A stretch of 64,000 nucleotides of DNA from Paenibacillus vini (GTDB lineage: Bacteria; Bacillota; Bacilli; Paenibacillales; Paenibacillaceae), in the NCBI RefSeq assembly GCF_018403325.1, contig NZ_BOSL01000015.1:62001-126000 (forward strand), given 5' to 3'. Positions 54,615 through 62,804 of the stretch are shown one piece after another. The first letter of the stretch is position 1. Each line of letters opens with the position of its first letter. The position numbers and the translations under genes were made by a program. The notes under the pieces were generated by a model, which saw only the letters and a program-made list of their open reading frames with translations, was not told the origin of the DNA and did not search any database.

Positions 54615-55811
54615 TCAGCCGAAAACATGGACCAGAAGGTCATTCAACCTGTGGGCATACGTGTGCTCCCGCAGAGTCCGTTCCAGCCCTCGAAGTACAA
54701 TTTCACGCCGCTCCTTCTCATGACTCAAGTAATAATCGACTTTCTCGATTAGCTCCGACGAAGTGCTGAACGTCTCAATTTCTACGCCCGGGGTATAAAA
54801 GTTCACAATATCACTGCGGATGTCGACAATCTGCAGCGTGCCGCTTGCCGATATTTCAAACGTCCGTGGATTGGGAGACACCGCTTCGATCATAGCCGTG
54901 TTATTGTTGACCGAAGTATCGTTGAACGAACGATGCAGGTTAATGGCTATTTTACTGCTGCTGTATATAGCGGCCGTATCCAAGGGTCCCATCCATTTAT
55001 CCGCTTCCACCCGTCCGGGATAAGCGCCAGGTTCAAATAAACGGTCCCACCAAAAGCCGTTGATATGGAGTCCCCGATTCATCAGTTCATGGATAACCGG
55101 TTGAAAGAATTCTACCCGATTCCAGAAGGCGCTGCCGACAAACGACAGATTGCGGGGGTTCTCCGCGCGCTCGCGAAGCGGCCGGTAATAGCCCGGATAG
55201 GCGGCGAAGGGAAGGTAGTAAACATTGGCGCATCCACGCTGACGATAAAAATCGACGCAATTCAGTTCAAGCGTAAAGATGTAGTCATAGTGCATGACGA
55301 GATCCGCGGTGATATCCGTATAGTAAGGATCATCCGTCAGCCAAAGGGCCGTCCTGATTCCCTTGTTTCGGATCGAATCCACATGTTCTGCGGACAAATG
55401 CCACCCGTCCAAGGCCAGAACCAAATCGGGACGCGCCTCCTCCGCTTGCTGCGAGACGTTCTGGGTCGGGTCCGTGACCGTAACGGTTGCCGCAAGAGTA
55501 CGAAGAGTCTCAATGATTCCTTCATCCACGGGGGAATACGGATACCCTTTGCCGGAAGTCACATACATAACATGAATCTGACGGAGCGGAAATGCCGGTC
55601 CTGGACGACTGCTTATCACATCCATTCTTCCACGCAAATATCCTTCATCGAATCCGGCCTGAAAGCCGGCATTTCTGCCATCCTGCCTAGCAGGAGCGAT
55701 TACAGGAACGGGCGTTGCTGTTACTGCAGTTCTTACCGCTCTTGCGTTCCTTCTTCTTGCAACTCCTCTTGCAGTACCTGTGAGGCGATCATGTTTTGAC
55801 AAAGTTTCCAC
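54615..55811 (-). CDS. CgeB-family protein with basic N-terminus, copy A
   Basis: CgeB proteins help build the outermost spore polysaccharide layer in Bacillus and look like GT-B glycosyltransferases. This 398-residue protein has an Arg/Ala/Thr-rich N-terminus, then AGFQAGFDEGYLRGR (48-62), a GT-B core with VMYVTSGKGYP, LTDDPYYTDIT, LSFVGSAFWNRVEFF and a C-terminal NPRTFEISASGTLQIVD. The Gly-aromatic stretch recurs in neighbouring genes. It starts with GTG (55811) or a TTG three codons on (SD AAGGAG). It lies 23 bases after copy B, in one operon. Confidence 0.85.
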   Translation of the reverse strand: METLSKHDRLTGTARGVARRRNARAVRTAVTATPVPVIAPARQDGRNAGFQAGFDEGYLRGRMDVISSRPGPAFPLRQIHVMYVTSGKGYPYSPVDEGIIETLRTLAATVTVTDPTQNVSQQAEEARPDLVLALDGWHLSAEHVDSIRNKGIRTALWLTDDPYYTDITADLVMHYDYIFTLELNCVDFYRQRGCANVYYLPFAAYPGYYRPLRERAENPRNLSFVGSAFWNRVEFFQPVIHELMNRGLHINGFWWDRLFEPGAYPGRVEADKWMGPLDTAAIYSSSKIAINLHRSFNDTSVNNNTAMIEAVSPNPRTFEISASGTLQIVDIRSDIVNFYTPGVEIETFSTSSELIEKVDYYLSHEKERREIVLRGLERTLREHTYAHRLNDLLVHVFG

Positions 55812-55834
55812 GCTCCTTGAATGATTTGCCTGAT

Positions 55835-56935
55835 TTACTGCAGGATGGCAAGCATCCGTGCAATACGGTCTGTATAAGAATGCCGCTGTCTGGTCGTCCA
55901 GAGCGATCTCCAGGCCATCTGGGCCCGTTCTTGTTCATGTTCCAGGTAATAATCGATTTTGGCTCTTAATTCATCCGCCGAGGCAAAAGTCTCGATATCA
56001 TAGCCGGGGCGGTAATGCTGATGAAGGTCCTCCCGCACATCCGTAATCTGTAAAGCCCCGCAAGCGGCGATCTCATAAGTTCGGGGATTGATGGAAAGCC
56101 CGCGGAGATTCGCCGTATTCGCATTGTCTTGACCCGCTTCCGTAGGCCGATGCAAATTTATTACGATTTTGGCCCCGTTATAGTAAATCCGGGTTTCCTT
56201 CTGTTCGATCCATCCATCCCGGATATGGGGCTGGAGAAGGTCGAGGCGACTGAGCCTGTTCCATAAACTCCCGACGATCACCACTTTTTTTTGCGCCAGA
56301 TAAGGGGCAAGTTCGTCAAACAGGGCTACGCGATTCCAAAAGGCGCTTCCTATAAAACAGACGTCGGACTGGTAGGAGCGTGGCGCATGCATCGGCGCGA
56401 ACATTTCTGAATCGGCGGCAAGCGGCAAATAATGAACTTTATTGCAGCCACCCTCCCGGTAGAAAGGCACGCAGGAAAGCTCATGCGTGAATACGTAGTC
56501 GTAGTGCGTTGCCAATTGCAGAGACTGATCGGTAAAATACGGATCATCCACAAACCACACCGCCGTGCGTATGCCCCAGCTTCGGATCAGATCGATATGC
56601 TGGCTGTGCTCGGCGGGAAATACGTGCATAGCATTCAGAACCAGTACCAAATCCGGGCGGAACTGTTCTGCCCTTTTCAGCATTTCCTTAGGACCCGTCA
56701 CCTCCAGTTCTCCCGTCAATGTCTGAAGAGCCCGAATCATGCCTTGATCCACGGATTCAAATCCCTGTTGAACATAAAGCACACGGAGCGTCCCCTTCGG
56801 AGCCGCCGGGGTTCCTGTGCGCTCCATGACTGCCCGACAGCCTCCGAATCGGTATCCTTCGGCCCATCCCTGATGGTGTGCTGCCGATTTGCCGGTTTTC
56901 CGGAGTCGTTTTCTTGCACTGTTCACGGCATTCAA
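55835..56935 (-). CDS. CgeB-family protein with basic N-terminus, copy B
   Basis: A 366-residue paralogue of the gene downstream: short basic start (SARKRLRKTGK), then QGWAEGYRFGG (22-32), VLYVQQGFESVDQGM, FVDDPYFTDQSLQLATHYDY, CFIGSAFWNRVALF and NPRTYEIAACGALQITDV. The GT-B style and CgeB similarity suggest spore-surface glycan work. It begins with TTG at 56935 or GTG at 56926; the second has the better SD distance. A GCATATAGT near the start (minus strand) resembles a sigma-K -10 at eight of nine positions, a weak hint of late sporulation expression. Confidence 0.85.
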   Translation of the reverse strand: MNAVNSARKRLRKTGKSAAHHQGWAEGYRFGGCRAVMERTGTPAAPKGTLRVLYVQQGFESVDQGMIRALQTLTGELEVTGPKEMLKRAEQFRPDLVLVLNAMHVFPAEHSQHIDLIRSWGIRTAVWFVDDPYFTDQSLQLATHYDYVFTHELSCVPFYREGGCNKVHYLPLAADSEMFAPMHAPRSYQSDVCFIGSAFWNRVALFDELAPYLAQKKVVIVGSLWNRLSRLDLLQPHIRDGWIEQKETRIYYNGAKIVINLHRPTEAGQDNANTANLRGLSINPRTYEIAACGALQITDVREDLHQHYRPGYDIETFASADELRAKIDYYLEHEQERAQMAWRSLWTTRQRHSYTDRIARMLAILQ

Positions 56936-57055
56936 TCCTATCTATGGGTTAATCTCTTGACCTTATAACTATATGCGGAGGGCTAATCCACCGGCATGGA
57001 TGACTACCCTGACGTTTCTAAAATTGGCGAATGCCCCTGCTTGTCCCAAGCAAAC

Positions 57056-57091
57056 AAAAAGCTTTTCCCTATATTAGAGAAAAGCCTTGGA
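57056..57091 (-). terminator. Terminator after the basic-protein operon
   Basis: On the minus strand GCTTTTC (57085-57079) pairs with GAAAAGC (57067-57061), followed by TTTTTGTTTG. Confidence 0.7.
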
Positions 57092-57111
57092 TAAAATCAG
57101 TAAGGAATCAT

Positions 57112-57480
57112 TTACTTGAACTCTTGCTCCTGATATGCCAATTTATGACCGTCTTCAAAGCCTTTGGCAAACCCGGAATTGAAACCGTTTTGATAGGATT
57201 CGTTGTACCCCTCCTGATATAAAGCGGCAGGGTCGCCTTGTTCCACAGGAGCTGGAACCGGGGCCGGGGCCGGTTCCGTAGCCGGAAGACGCCGCCGTAC
57301 CGCTTTTCTCCGACGTGTTTTACCGCGAATCAGCTTCCTTTTTCGGGATTTGATCCGACGTCCCTGCATTCTCTTTCCAAGCGTTCTCCTAACGCGCTTC
57401 AAACGGCGTTTCGAGCGTTTTATTCCGCTTTTTCTTTTGCTTAATGTCGTACGTCTCTTTTTAAGCGCCATTTCGTTCAT
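57112..57480 (-). CDS. Very basic small protein: Arg/Lys tail plus Gly-aromatic repeat, 122 aa
   Basis: The first ~65 residues are about half Arg and Lys (KKRRTTLSKRKSGIKRSKRR and so on), followed by a Pro-Ala linker (ATEPAPAPVPAPVEQ, 67-81) and a repeat EGYNESYQNGFNSGFAKGF (90-108). The enzyme genes around it start with the same two kinds of segment, so this protein looks like the N-terminal module on its own. Function unknown; the basic tail could bind DNA, an acidic polymer or the coat. Its start overlaps the upstream gene by 20 bases (or by 11 from the ATG at 57471). Last gene of a four-gene operon. Confidence 0.8.
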   Translation of the reverse strand: MNEMALKKRRTTLSKRKSGIKRSKRRLKRVRRTLGKRMQGRRIKSRKRKLIRGKTRRRKAVRRRLPATEPAPAPVPAPVEQGDPAALYQEGYNESYQNGFNSGFAKGFEDGHKLAYQEQEFK

Positions 57481-57784
57481 CTGCCTCCTGTTTGCTTGTA
57501 AATGATTCCAAGGGTGTTACCTTATCCGCGTTCAGCCAAGGGGCTGTGGGGATGCCTGTATATTGGCGATGCAGCTCTATATTCGCAAGCATGGACGCCA
57601 TGGCCTGTTGAAACCGCGTCATCCTGTCTGCTTGTTGGATGAAGGAACGGGCCGTTTCTTCGGAGCAGGCGGACACATCCGCCATGCTGTCAAGAATGCG
57701 GGCCAGCGCATTTTGGCTTCTAGAGATGGAGATGATCAGTTGGAGCTTGGCTTCCCTCTCGCTCAGTAAAGAAGGGGTAAGCAT
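57461..57784 (-). CDS. Small helical protein, 107 aa
   Basis: A soluble helical protein: MLTPSLLSEREAKLQLIISI, then RSQNALARILDSMADV (about 23-38) whose spacing resembles the IALEE core at 36-41 kb, then FIQQADRMTRFQQAMASM. The ATG at 57784 shares one base with the stop of the upstream gene and lies five bases after AGGAG; a GTG directly in front is an alternative. Third gene of the operon ending with the basic protein. Function unknown. Confidence 0.75.
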   Translation of the reverse strand: MLTPSLLSEREAKLQLIISISRSQNALARILDSMADVSACSEETARSFIQQADRMTRFQQAMASMLANIELHRQYTGIPTAPWLNADKVTPLESFTSKQEADERNGA

Positions 57785-58131
57785 CACTTCTCCTCATCCC
57801 CGAATCCCGAACCCCCGCCAAATAAATCTCCGAATCCTCCCGAATCGCCCCCGCTGCTCTCGGCCGAAGAAAGCAATGACTTCAAATTGCTGCATAAGCC
57901 ATTTTCCATTTTGGTCAGCCCTTCAATAACCTCCACCATTTCGTCATGAACGCCAAGCGGCTTTGCAAGCTGGCTCTCGTGGTCGCTAAAGCTATGCGCA
58001 TGCACATGATTCAAGCTCCAGTTGCGCACCTTCTCCGCCTCCAGTGCTTTGGCTTCGAGCATCATGGACACATTCCATTGAATTTTGGCCATGGCATCCA
58101 GCATATTGAGATAGGCATGCTCCCTGCTCAT
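57784..58131 (-). CDS. Small helical protein with His-rich loop and Gly-rich tail, 115 aa
   Basis: MSREHAYLNMLDAMAKIQWN begins a helical protein with a His-rich segment (NHVHAHSFSDHESQ, about 41-54) and a flexible acidic end SGGFGDLFGGGSGFGDEEK. The SD GGAGGTGAT is close to perfect. It resembles small Paenibacillus coat-related proteins of unknown role. It is coupled to the following gene by a one-base overlap; second in the four-gene operon. Confidence 0.75.
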   Translation of the reverse strand: MSREHAYLNMLDAMAKIQWNVSMMLEAKALEAEKVRNWSLNHVHAHSFSDHESQLAKPLGVHDEMVEVIEGLTKMENGLCSNLKSLLSSAESSGGDSGGFGDLFGGGSGFGDEEK

Positions 58132-58153
58132 TTGATCACCTCCGCTTCTTCAG

Positions 58154-58441
58154 CTATTCCTCTTCCGAGCCCTTCAGCTCAGCGATGACTTGGCTTAGAT
58201 TTTCCGCCATAGCCTCTTCCAAATCGGCAATTGAATTCAAATAAGAGATCAAGCTCTTGTTGATGGACGAGGAATTATCCATCAGTCCTTCCACACCTTC
58301 GAAATTCGGTTCCTGATCCGGAAGCGCATGTACAATCTGCGACAATCTGACGGTGATATGGCGCTCGGCGTCAATGATACGGGCCAGTTGCTGGTGTGAA
58401 TGCCCCATATGCATAATGATATCTGTTATTTTCTGCTCCAC
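58154..58441 (-). CDS. Small helical protein, 95 aa, GTG start
   Basis: First gene of the four-gene operon: EQKITDIIMHMGHSHQQLA then RIIDAERHITVRLSQIVHAL and an acidic helical C-terminus AEKENL-like (EEAMAENLSQVIAELKG). The HQQLARIIDAE stretch is again similar in spacing to the other small helical proteins of the locus. GTG at 58441 follows GGAGGGG. Function unknown. Confidence 0.72.
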   Translation of the reverse strand: MEQKITDIIMHMGHSHQQLARIIDAERHITVRLSQIVHALPDQEPNFEGVEGLMDNSSSINKSLISYLNSIADLEEAMAENLSQVIAELKGSEEE

Positions 58442-58489
58442 TTGTCAGCCCCTCCATTTAACCTAAGAATCGGGACTCCGTCGTTTCAG

Positions 58490-58534
58490 ACATAAAAGCC
58501 CCGGCATTCTACTGATTTCAGCATATGCCGGGGC
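58490..58534 (-). terminator. Terminator of the right-end glycosyltransferase operon
   Basis: GCCCCGGCAT (58498-58507) pairs with ATGCCGGGGC (58525-58534); on the minus strand the stem is followed by TTTTATGTC. It lies between the GT2 operon and the small-protein operon, so the latter needs its own promoter. Confidence 0.82.
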
Positions 58535-58586
58535 GTCATTCCGCGTTCCGCAATAATACCGCGGTCCGCTTAAATTTATAGTCTGG

Positions 58587-58756
58587 GTTCAAAAAGTCAG
58601 GTTTTCAGGATCAAGAAGGTTGGATGAAGCTAGGGACTGAGTAGCGGAGCGTACAATAGGGTACGTGAGCAACGGAAGGCCCGGCTGAATTCAAGATTCG
58701 ACGTCGAATCCGCTTCATGATCTACATCGTCATGGAAAGATGACTTTTTGAGCAAC
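58587..58756. repeat. ~170-bp element with terminal inverted repeats
   Basis: GTTCAAAAAGTCA (58587-58599) is the reverse complement of TGACTTTTTGAGC (58741-58753) apart from one base. Inside are nested pairings: a GCGTAC...GTACGT hairpin around 58650, GATTCGACGTCGAATC (palindrome) near 58696-58711, and GATGAAGC near 58623 against GCTTCATGATC near 58714. It does not code for protein. A solo right end occurs at 6883-6909. The layout suggests a MITE or a folded RNA-type intergenic element, here abutting a gene end. Confidence 0.75.
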
Positions 58757-58759
58757 CTC

Positions 58760-60142
58760 TTATAGTAGTGACGATCTTAGTTGAATCGGGGGAAGGACAT
58801 ACGGTCCTTCCGGGATAGCTGCAATTTCGTCCGGGGAGACCGGACGGGCTCTGTCCGCCAGTCCCCAAACCTCGGCGGCATACGGGGTCCAGAACAAACG
58901 GGCCATTCCCCGATCCATTTGATACAATTGACCGTCAGGCAGCTTCATCACGGAGCCTTCGCCGAACCGTTCCGCTGGCGACATTGCCTTCGTTATCGCT
59001 TGCACCGCCTCCGGCAGCTCCCATTCCCCGCCATACGGAATTCCCTGCAACGTACGCTGCGACAATCTTACGGCGGATAGGGACGGAAACTGTACCGCTA
59101 ACGATGCGGCATCGGCTCCCTTGATTCTGTACCTGGTTCCCTGTTGCAGCCAATACAGAGTGCCGGTTCCACTGCTGGCTAGAACCTGTACAGGACAGCC
59201 CTCTGACCGGATTTCGACTGCGGGTCCGGCCCCTTCTTTGCCTCGCTGCGCTTCAACCTGTCCGAGCCGCTCATGTACATTTCCCCATTTTAGATGGAAA
59301 TAGTCCTGGTTCGCTCTGCTGATTTGCGATACATCCCGATGATCCAGGCTTTTCATCGTCTCGCTGCCAAAATGGTGAATGAAGGCGTCTCCGGCAATCA
59401 TCAGCTTCATGCCTTGCAACCGGAGGCGGATCATCCAGTCATCATCCTCGTAATTGCCCACCCGGTAGCCTTCATCAAAGTATCCGGTCCGCATCATGGT
59501 TTCGCGTTTCATCAACAAACAAAAGCCGACCAGGCGATCGGTTCTCCTCCATCGCTGCGGATCCTTCCGGTTATGGTTGGCCGCAAATTCCCACATATCC
59601 GCGATATCCCGGTAAGGTACATCGATTTGCTGCTCGCCCCCGATATAATTGGTAACAGGCCCGACGGCCCCGATATCAGGACCGCTGTTCAAACAATCGA
59701 GCATGTTGGACAACCAGTTCTCTGTAACGAGCACATCATTGTTCAACACCAGCACCGTACGCCCTTTCGCCATCATTAATCCTGTGTTAACGGAGCCCGC
59801 AAACCCCGCATTATCGGCATGCACCGCTAAGCGTACTTTACGTCTGCGCCGCAACGCTTCCGAAGTTCCGTCGCTTGATGCATCATCCACCACAATTACT
59901 TCATAAGGGAAGGAGGTATGGGCTTCGATGCTGTCCAGACATTGCAGCAACAATTCCTTCTTATTGAATGTCGGGATTATGATGCTGGTTCCTTCAAACG
60001 GTTGCTCAAAGTCCACATATCCCACGGCTCTTCCCTTCTCATAACCGGCTTGATACCCCTGATCGAATAAAGGGAGGGGAGACCCCCCTCTTTTCCTGCT
60101 ATTCTTTCCACGCGTGGGTCTAAGTCTATTTGGGTTGTGCAT
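58760..60142 (-). CDS. GT2 glycosyltransferase with basic N-terminus, 460 aa
   Basis: After a short basic start (RLRPTRGKNSRKRGG) and QGYQAGYEKGRAVGY (28-42) comes a rhamnosyl-transferase-like GT-A domain: TSIIIPTFNKKELLLQCLDS, VVDDASSDGTSE, LVLNNDVLVTENWL (metal Asp-x-Asp position), NYEDDDWMIRLRL and FIHHFGSETM. The last ~150 residues are a beta-rich region with repeated LYWLQQGTRYRI / LYQMDRGMARLFW units, perhaps a carbohydrate or partner binding domain. The ATG at 60142 follows AAGGAGG; the frame continues upstream without support. Last gene of the right-end operon; its 3' end abuts the repeat element. Confidence 0.88.
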   Translation of the reverse strand: MHNPNRLRPTRGKNSRKRGGSPLPLFDQGYQAGYEKGRAVGYVDFEQPFEGTSIIIPTFNKKELLLQCLDSIEAHTSFPYEVIVVDDASSDGTSEALRRRRKVRLAVHADNAGFAGSVNTGLMMAKGRTVLVLNNDVLVTENWLSNMLDCLNSGPDIGAVGPVTNYIGGEQQIDVPYRDIADMWEFAANHNRKDPQRWRRTDRLVGFCLLMKRETMMRTGYFDEGYRVGNYEDDDWMIRLRLQGMKLMIAGDAFIHHFGSETMKSLDHRDVSQISRANQDYFHLKWGNVHERLGQVEAQRGKEGAGPAVEIRSEGCPVQVLASSGTGTLYWLQQGTRYRIKGADAASLAVQFPSLSAVRLSQRTLQGIPYGGEWELPEAVQAITKAMSPAERFGEGSVMKLPDGQLYQMDRGMARLFWTPYAAEVWGLADRARPVSPDEIAAIPEGPYVLPPIQLRSSLL

Positions 60143-60153
60143 GTGCCCTCCTT

Positions 60154-61287
60154 TCAGCGAAGCCCCTGTTCTCCGCTCTCCAGCTTGTTGGCCAAATGAC
60201 CGAAATCCAATGCACACTTGCCGAGCCGACTGGCGATTTCGGTACAAATCAGAACTGCGGCGATCCCCGCCGCCACCAGAGCTATGTCAAAACTATACCC
60301 GGATGCTTGCTGAACGGCTGCCTCTGCATCATAAACGCCTCGAATCGGGGTCACGAGGCCGACGACTTCAATGCCTTCCCGCTGCAGCACTGACGCCAGT
60401 CCTTCAGCCCGATTCCCGGCAATCAGTACTTTCCTGCCTCTTAGCAAGGGCAACATAAGCCCCTCTTCGGCAAGCTCATAGTTTACAGTAGAGGAAGCGA
60501 GGCGCAGTCTTGCCGGATCAAGCCCATAATGGGATAACACCGGAAACAGTAAGCCCTGGAATGAAGAGTGGCGGGAAATGGGAACACCGATAATATCGGC
60601 TTGGCGTAGCGCGCCAGCCAGCTTCTCACGAATATCATATGCCGGCAGCTCTACTCCGGCATATGGAAGAAACGGCCCTCTCCGCCGCGCTTCGTCCGTA
60701 GGAATAACAATATCATGGGCCAGCGTCAGCAATTCGCCGTCGCCAAGCCGGACAAGCGACAAAGGCTGCCCGCTGTCCAAGGCATCGCGCAAAGCGCTGG
60801 CCGCCTCCGACGGAGTGAGCAGAGGAAGGAGCGAGCCGGGAGCGAGATGCCTGATCCCTGATGCGATCAAATCCTCCGCAGTGACGCCAGGGAGTATCGT
60901 ATGAGGAGGAAGCAAGCGGGTTACAATGGCCTCCCCTCCTTCAAAGTAACCCTCACGAAACCCTGATTTATAAGAATCGGACAAATTCGGATCAGGTTGT
61001 ACTTCATTCAGAGTTTGTCCGTTCTCTTCCACCCGGTTTTGAAGATGTCCGGCATCATGCGCCTCAGTCGGCTGCATTTCCTTCAAATCCAAAGCCGCCA
61101 TTTTCTCAGGTCTGACTTGTCTTTTTATCCTCGAGCTGTTTCTTGAACGGAGCAATCCCCCGTTCAAGCTTCTCCGCCGCCGGTATCTCCTGAGTAACCT
61201 GCCTGGTCTTTTTCTTCTTTGCCCACGGGGTTCCCGGATTCCTCCGGGGACCCGTTTGCTCTTGCCCGAGATCCTTTTATTCCTCAT
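60154..61287 (-). CDS. GT-D fold glycosyltransferase with long basic N-terminus, 377 aa
   Basis: The first ~60 residues are very Arg-rich (GGIREPRGQRRKRPGRLLRR within it), then an acidic linker and SYKSGFREGYFEGGEA (105-120). The rest has the GT-D hallmark SLVRLGDGELLTLA (177-190, Asp-Gly-Glu) and a Rossmann-like end FDIALVAAGIAAVLICTEIA. GT-D enzymes (DUF1792 type) are glucosyltransferases of glycoprotein assembly in other bacteria. Donor and acceptor here are unknown. SD GGAGG, seven bases before ATG. 11 bases before the GT2 gene in the same operon. Confidence 0.85.
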   Translation of the reverse strand: MRNKRISGKSKRVPGGIREPRGQRRKRPGRLLRRYRRRRSLNGGLLRSRNSSRIKRQVRPEKMAALDLKEMQPTEAHDAGHLQNRVEENGQTLNEVQPDPNLSDSYKSGFREGYFEGGEAIVTRLLPPHTILPGVTAEDLIASGIRHLAPGSLLPLLTPSEAASALRDALDSGQPLSLVRLGDGELLTLAHDIVIPTDEARRRGPFLPYAGVELPAYDIREKLAGALRQADIIGVPISRHSSFQGLLFPVLSHYGLDPARLRLASSTVNYELAEEGLMLPLLRGRKVLIAGNRAEGLASVLQREGIEVVGLVTPIRGVYDAEAAVQQASGYSFDIALVAAGIAAVLICTEIASRLGKCALDFGHLANKLESGEQGLR

Positions 61288-61314
61288 CGTCCATCCTCCG
61301 CCTCAAACATCTCC

Positions 61315-62046
61315 TCACCGCTTGAATCTCTTCATCCGCCGCGAAGCCTCGAGCAATGAATCAAACGTCCCCGCATCCGTCCACCAGTTGCGAAGAATAT
61401 CGTATTCGAGCTTTCCTTCCATCGCATACAAGTTATTAACGTCTGTTATTTCAAGCTCGCCCCGGTCCGACGGGTTCGTGGCCGCAATATGCTCAAACAC
61501 ACGGTCATCGTACATATAAATACCGGTTACGCAGTAATCCGATTTGGGTTGCTGAGGTTTCTCTTCAATGAAAGAGATCAGTTTCGGATGATCCTGATCG
61601 AACACCGGGACCCCGTATCTTCCGGGATCGCTCACTTTTTTCAGCAAAATTCTTGCAGTTCCTGCAGGCTGTCGTTGAAACTTCTCCGCATAAGGCTTCA
61701 AGGGGTCCAGAAACAGATTGTCGCCAAGCAAGACCACGAACCGCTCCCCGGGAGCGATAAAGCCTCGGGCTAGTTCCAGCGCCTCGCCGATTCCTCCGGC
61801 TTCCTCCTGGATCTTGTAGGTTAAATTAATGCCCATAGTGCTCCCGCTGCCCAAAAAGTCGGTGTACAACCCGGCGGACTGTTTGCTGATGACAAGCAGG
61901 ATATCCGATATTCCGGCCAATTTCAGCTGTTCTATTCCATAAGTGATCATCGGCGAATTGCCGACGGGGAGCAAATGTTTGTTAATTAGCCTTGTCAGCG
62001 GATATAGTCTCGTACCCGTTCCTCCCGCCAAAATGACACCTTTCAC
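61315..62046 (-). CDS. Sugar-1-phosphate nucleotidyltransferase, short RmlA-like, 243 aa
   Basis: MKGVILAGGTGTRLYPLTRL (nucleotidyl loop), NKHLLPVGNSPMITYGIEQL, VLLGDNLFLDP and FIEEKPQQPKSDYCVTGIY show a glucose-1-phosphate thymidylyltransferase-like enzyme. It is shorter than RmlA (about 290) and lacks the C-terminal helices, like a group of RmlA-related proteins often found in Paenibacillus sugar loci. Donor nucleotide unknown. GTG start after AGGAGGAG. Middle gene of the operon. Confidence 0.88.
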   Translation of the reverse strand: MKGVILAGGTGTRLYPLTRLINKHLLPVGNSPMITYGIEQLKLAGISDILLVISKQSAGLYTDFLGSGSTMGINLTYKIQEEAGGIGEALELARGFIAPGERFVVLLGDNLFLDPLKPYAEKFQRQPAGTARILLKKVSDPGRYGVPVFDQDHPKLISFIEEKPQQPKSDYCVTGIYMYDDRVFEHIAATNPSDRGELEITDVNNLYAMEGKLEYDILRNWWTDAGTFDSLLEASRRMKRFKR

Positions 62047-62060
62047 GAACTCTCCTCCTT

Positions 62061-62804
62061 TTAAATGAACTGACGTGGATCAATACCCCATTTTTCTATA
62101 AATCGATTGCGGTTCTTCTCGATGATCCAGTCCCATTCTTCCGAATGCTTCTCCTTAAAGCTCGCGCTGCCCTTATGGTAAATGAAGGTATCCTTGCAAA
62201 TCAGAAGCCGGAAGCCCCCCATAACCGCCCGGAAGCAATAATCATCATCCTCGTAATGGCCGGGGGAATAACCCTCATCCAGCGCTCCGATCTCATCATA
62301 CAGACTCCGTTTGAACATAAAACAATAGCCGATGAGCCGTCTGACTTCCGTCCACTTGGAGGCATCGGTCCGGTTAAATGTCCGGGCATACTCGATCAGT
62401 TCATCGGGTTCGCTTAAACCGGTATCTATCTGCTGTTGTCCGCTGGCATAGTTCGTAATCGGACCCACAATTCCGATATCGGGTGAACTTTGCAAAGCGG
62501 CCGAAAGCTGCGAAAGCCAGCGCGGGGTCACCTGACAGTCATTGTTCAGCAGCAGAAGCTGGTCTCCGGCAGCAACCGCCAGCCCTTTGTTGCAGGCAAC
62601 CGGGAAGCCCGTATTCTCGGGCAGCGAGATCAAAATCAGCTTTTCCTTCACGCAATATTCCTTGGTCCCGTCTCTCGACCCGTTATCCACCACAATGATT
62701 TCGTAGGGGGCATCCGTATGCTCACGTATGGACTCCACACAGTCAGAGAGTAAATGAAGGCCGTTATAGGTAGGAATAATGATGCTCGTTAATATTCCGT
62801 TCAT
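62061..62804 (-). CDS. GT2 glycosyltransferase, 247 aa
   Basis: A GT-A fold enzyme without the basic N-terminal part: TSIIIPTYNGLHLLSDCVES, VVDNGSRDGTKEYC, LLLNNDCQVTPRWLSQL (Asp motif), FMFKRSLYDEIGALDEGY and YEDDDYCFRAVMGGF. It is closely similar in its core to the GT2 domain at 58760 (both have PITNY/PVTNYI..GQQQID-type segments), so the two are paralogues. Its ATG overlaps the upstream gene (ATGA). Confidence 0.9.
   Translation of the reverse strand: MNGILTSIIIPTYNGLHLLSDCVESIREHTDAPYEIIVVDNGSRDGTKEYCVKEKLILISLPENTGFPVACNKGLAVAAGDQLLLLNNDCQVTPRWLSQLSAALQSSPDIGIVGPITNYASGQQQIDTGLSEPDELIEYARTFNRTDASKWTEVRRLIGYCFMFKRSLYDEIGALDEGYSPGHYEDDDYCFRAVMGGFRLLICKDTFIYHKGSASFKEKHSEEWDWIIEKNRNRFIEKWGIDPRQFI

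Larger units (their letters stand above)
58442..58759. other. Gene-free stretch holding a terminator and a repeat element
   Basis: Between the small-protein operon and the next glycosyltransferase gene no reading frame with an SD is seen. It holds the terminator at 58490-58534 and the inverted-repeat element at 58587-58756, both listed separately. Confidence 0.75.
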
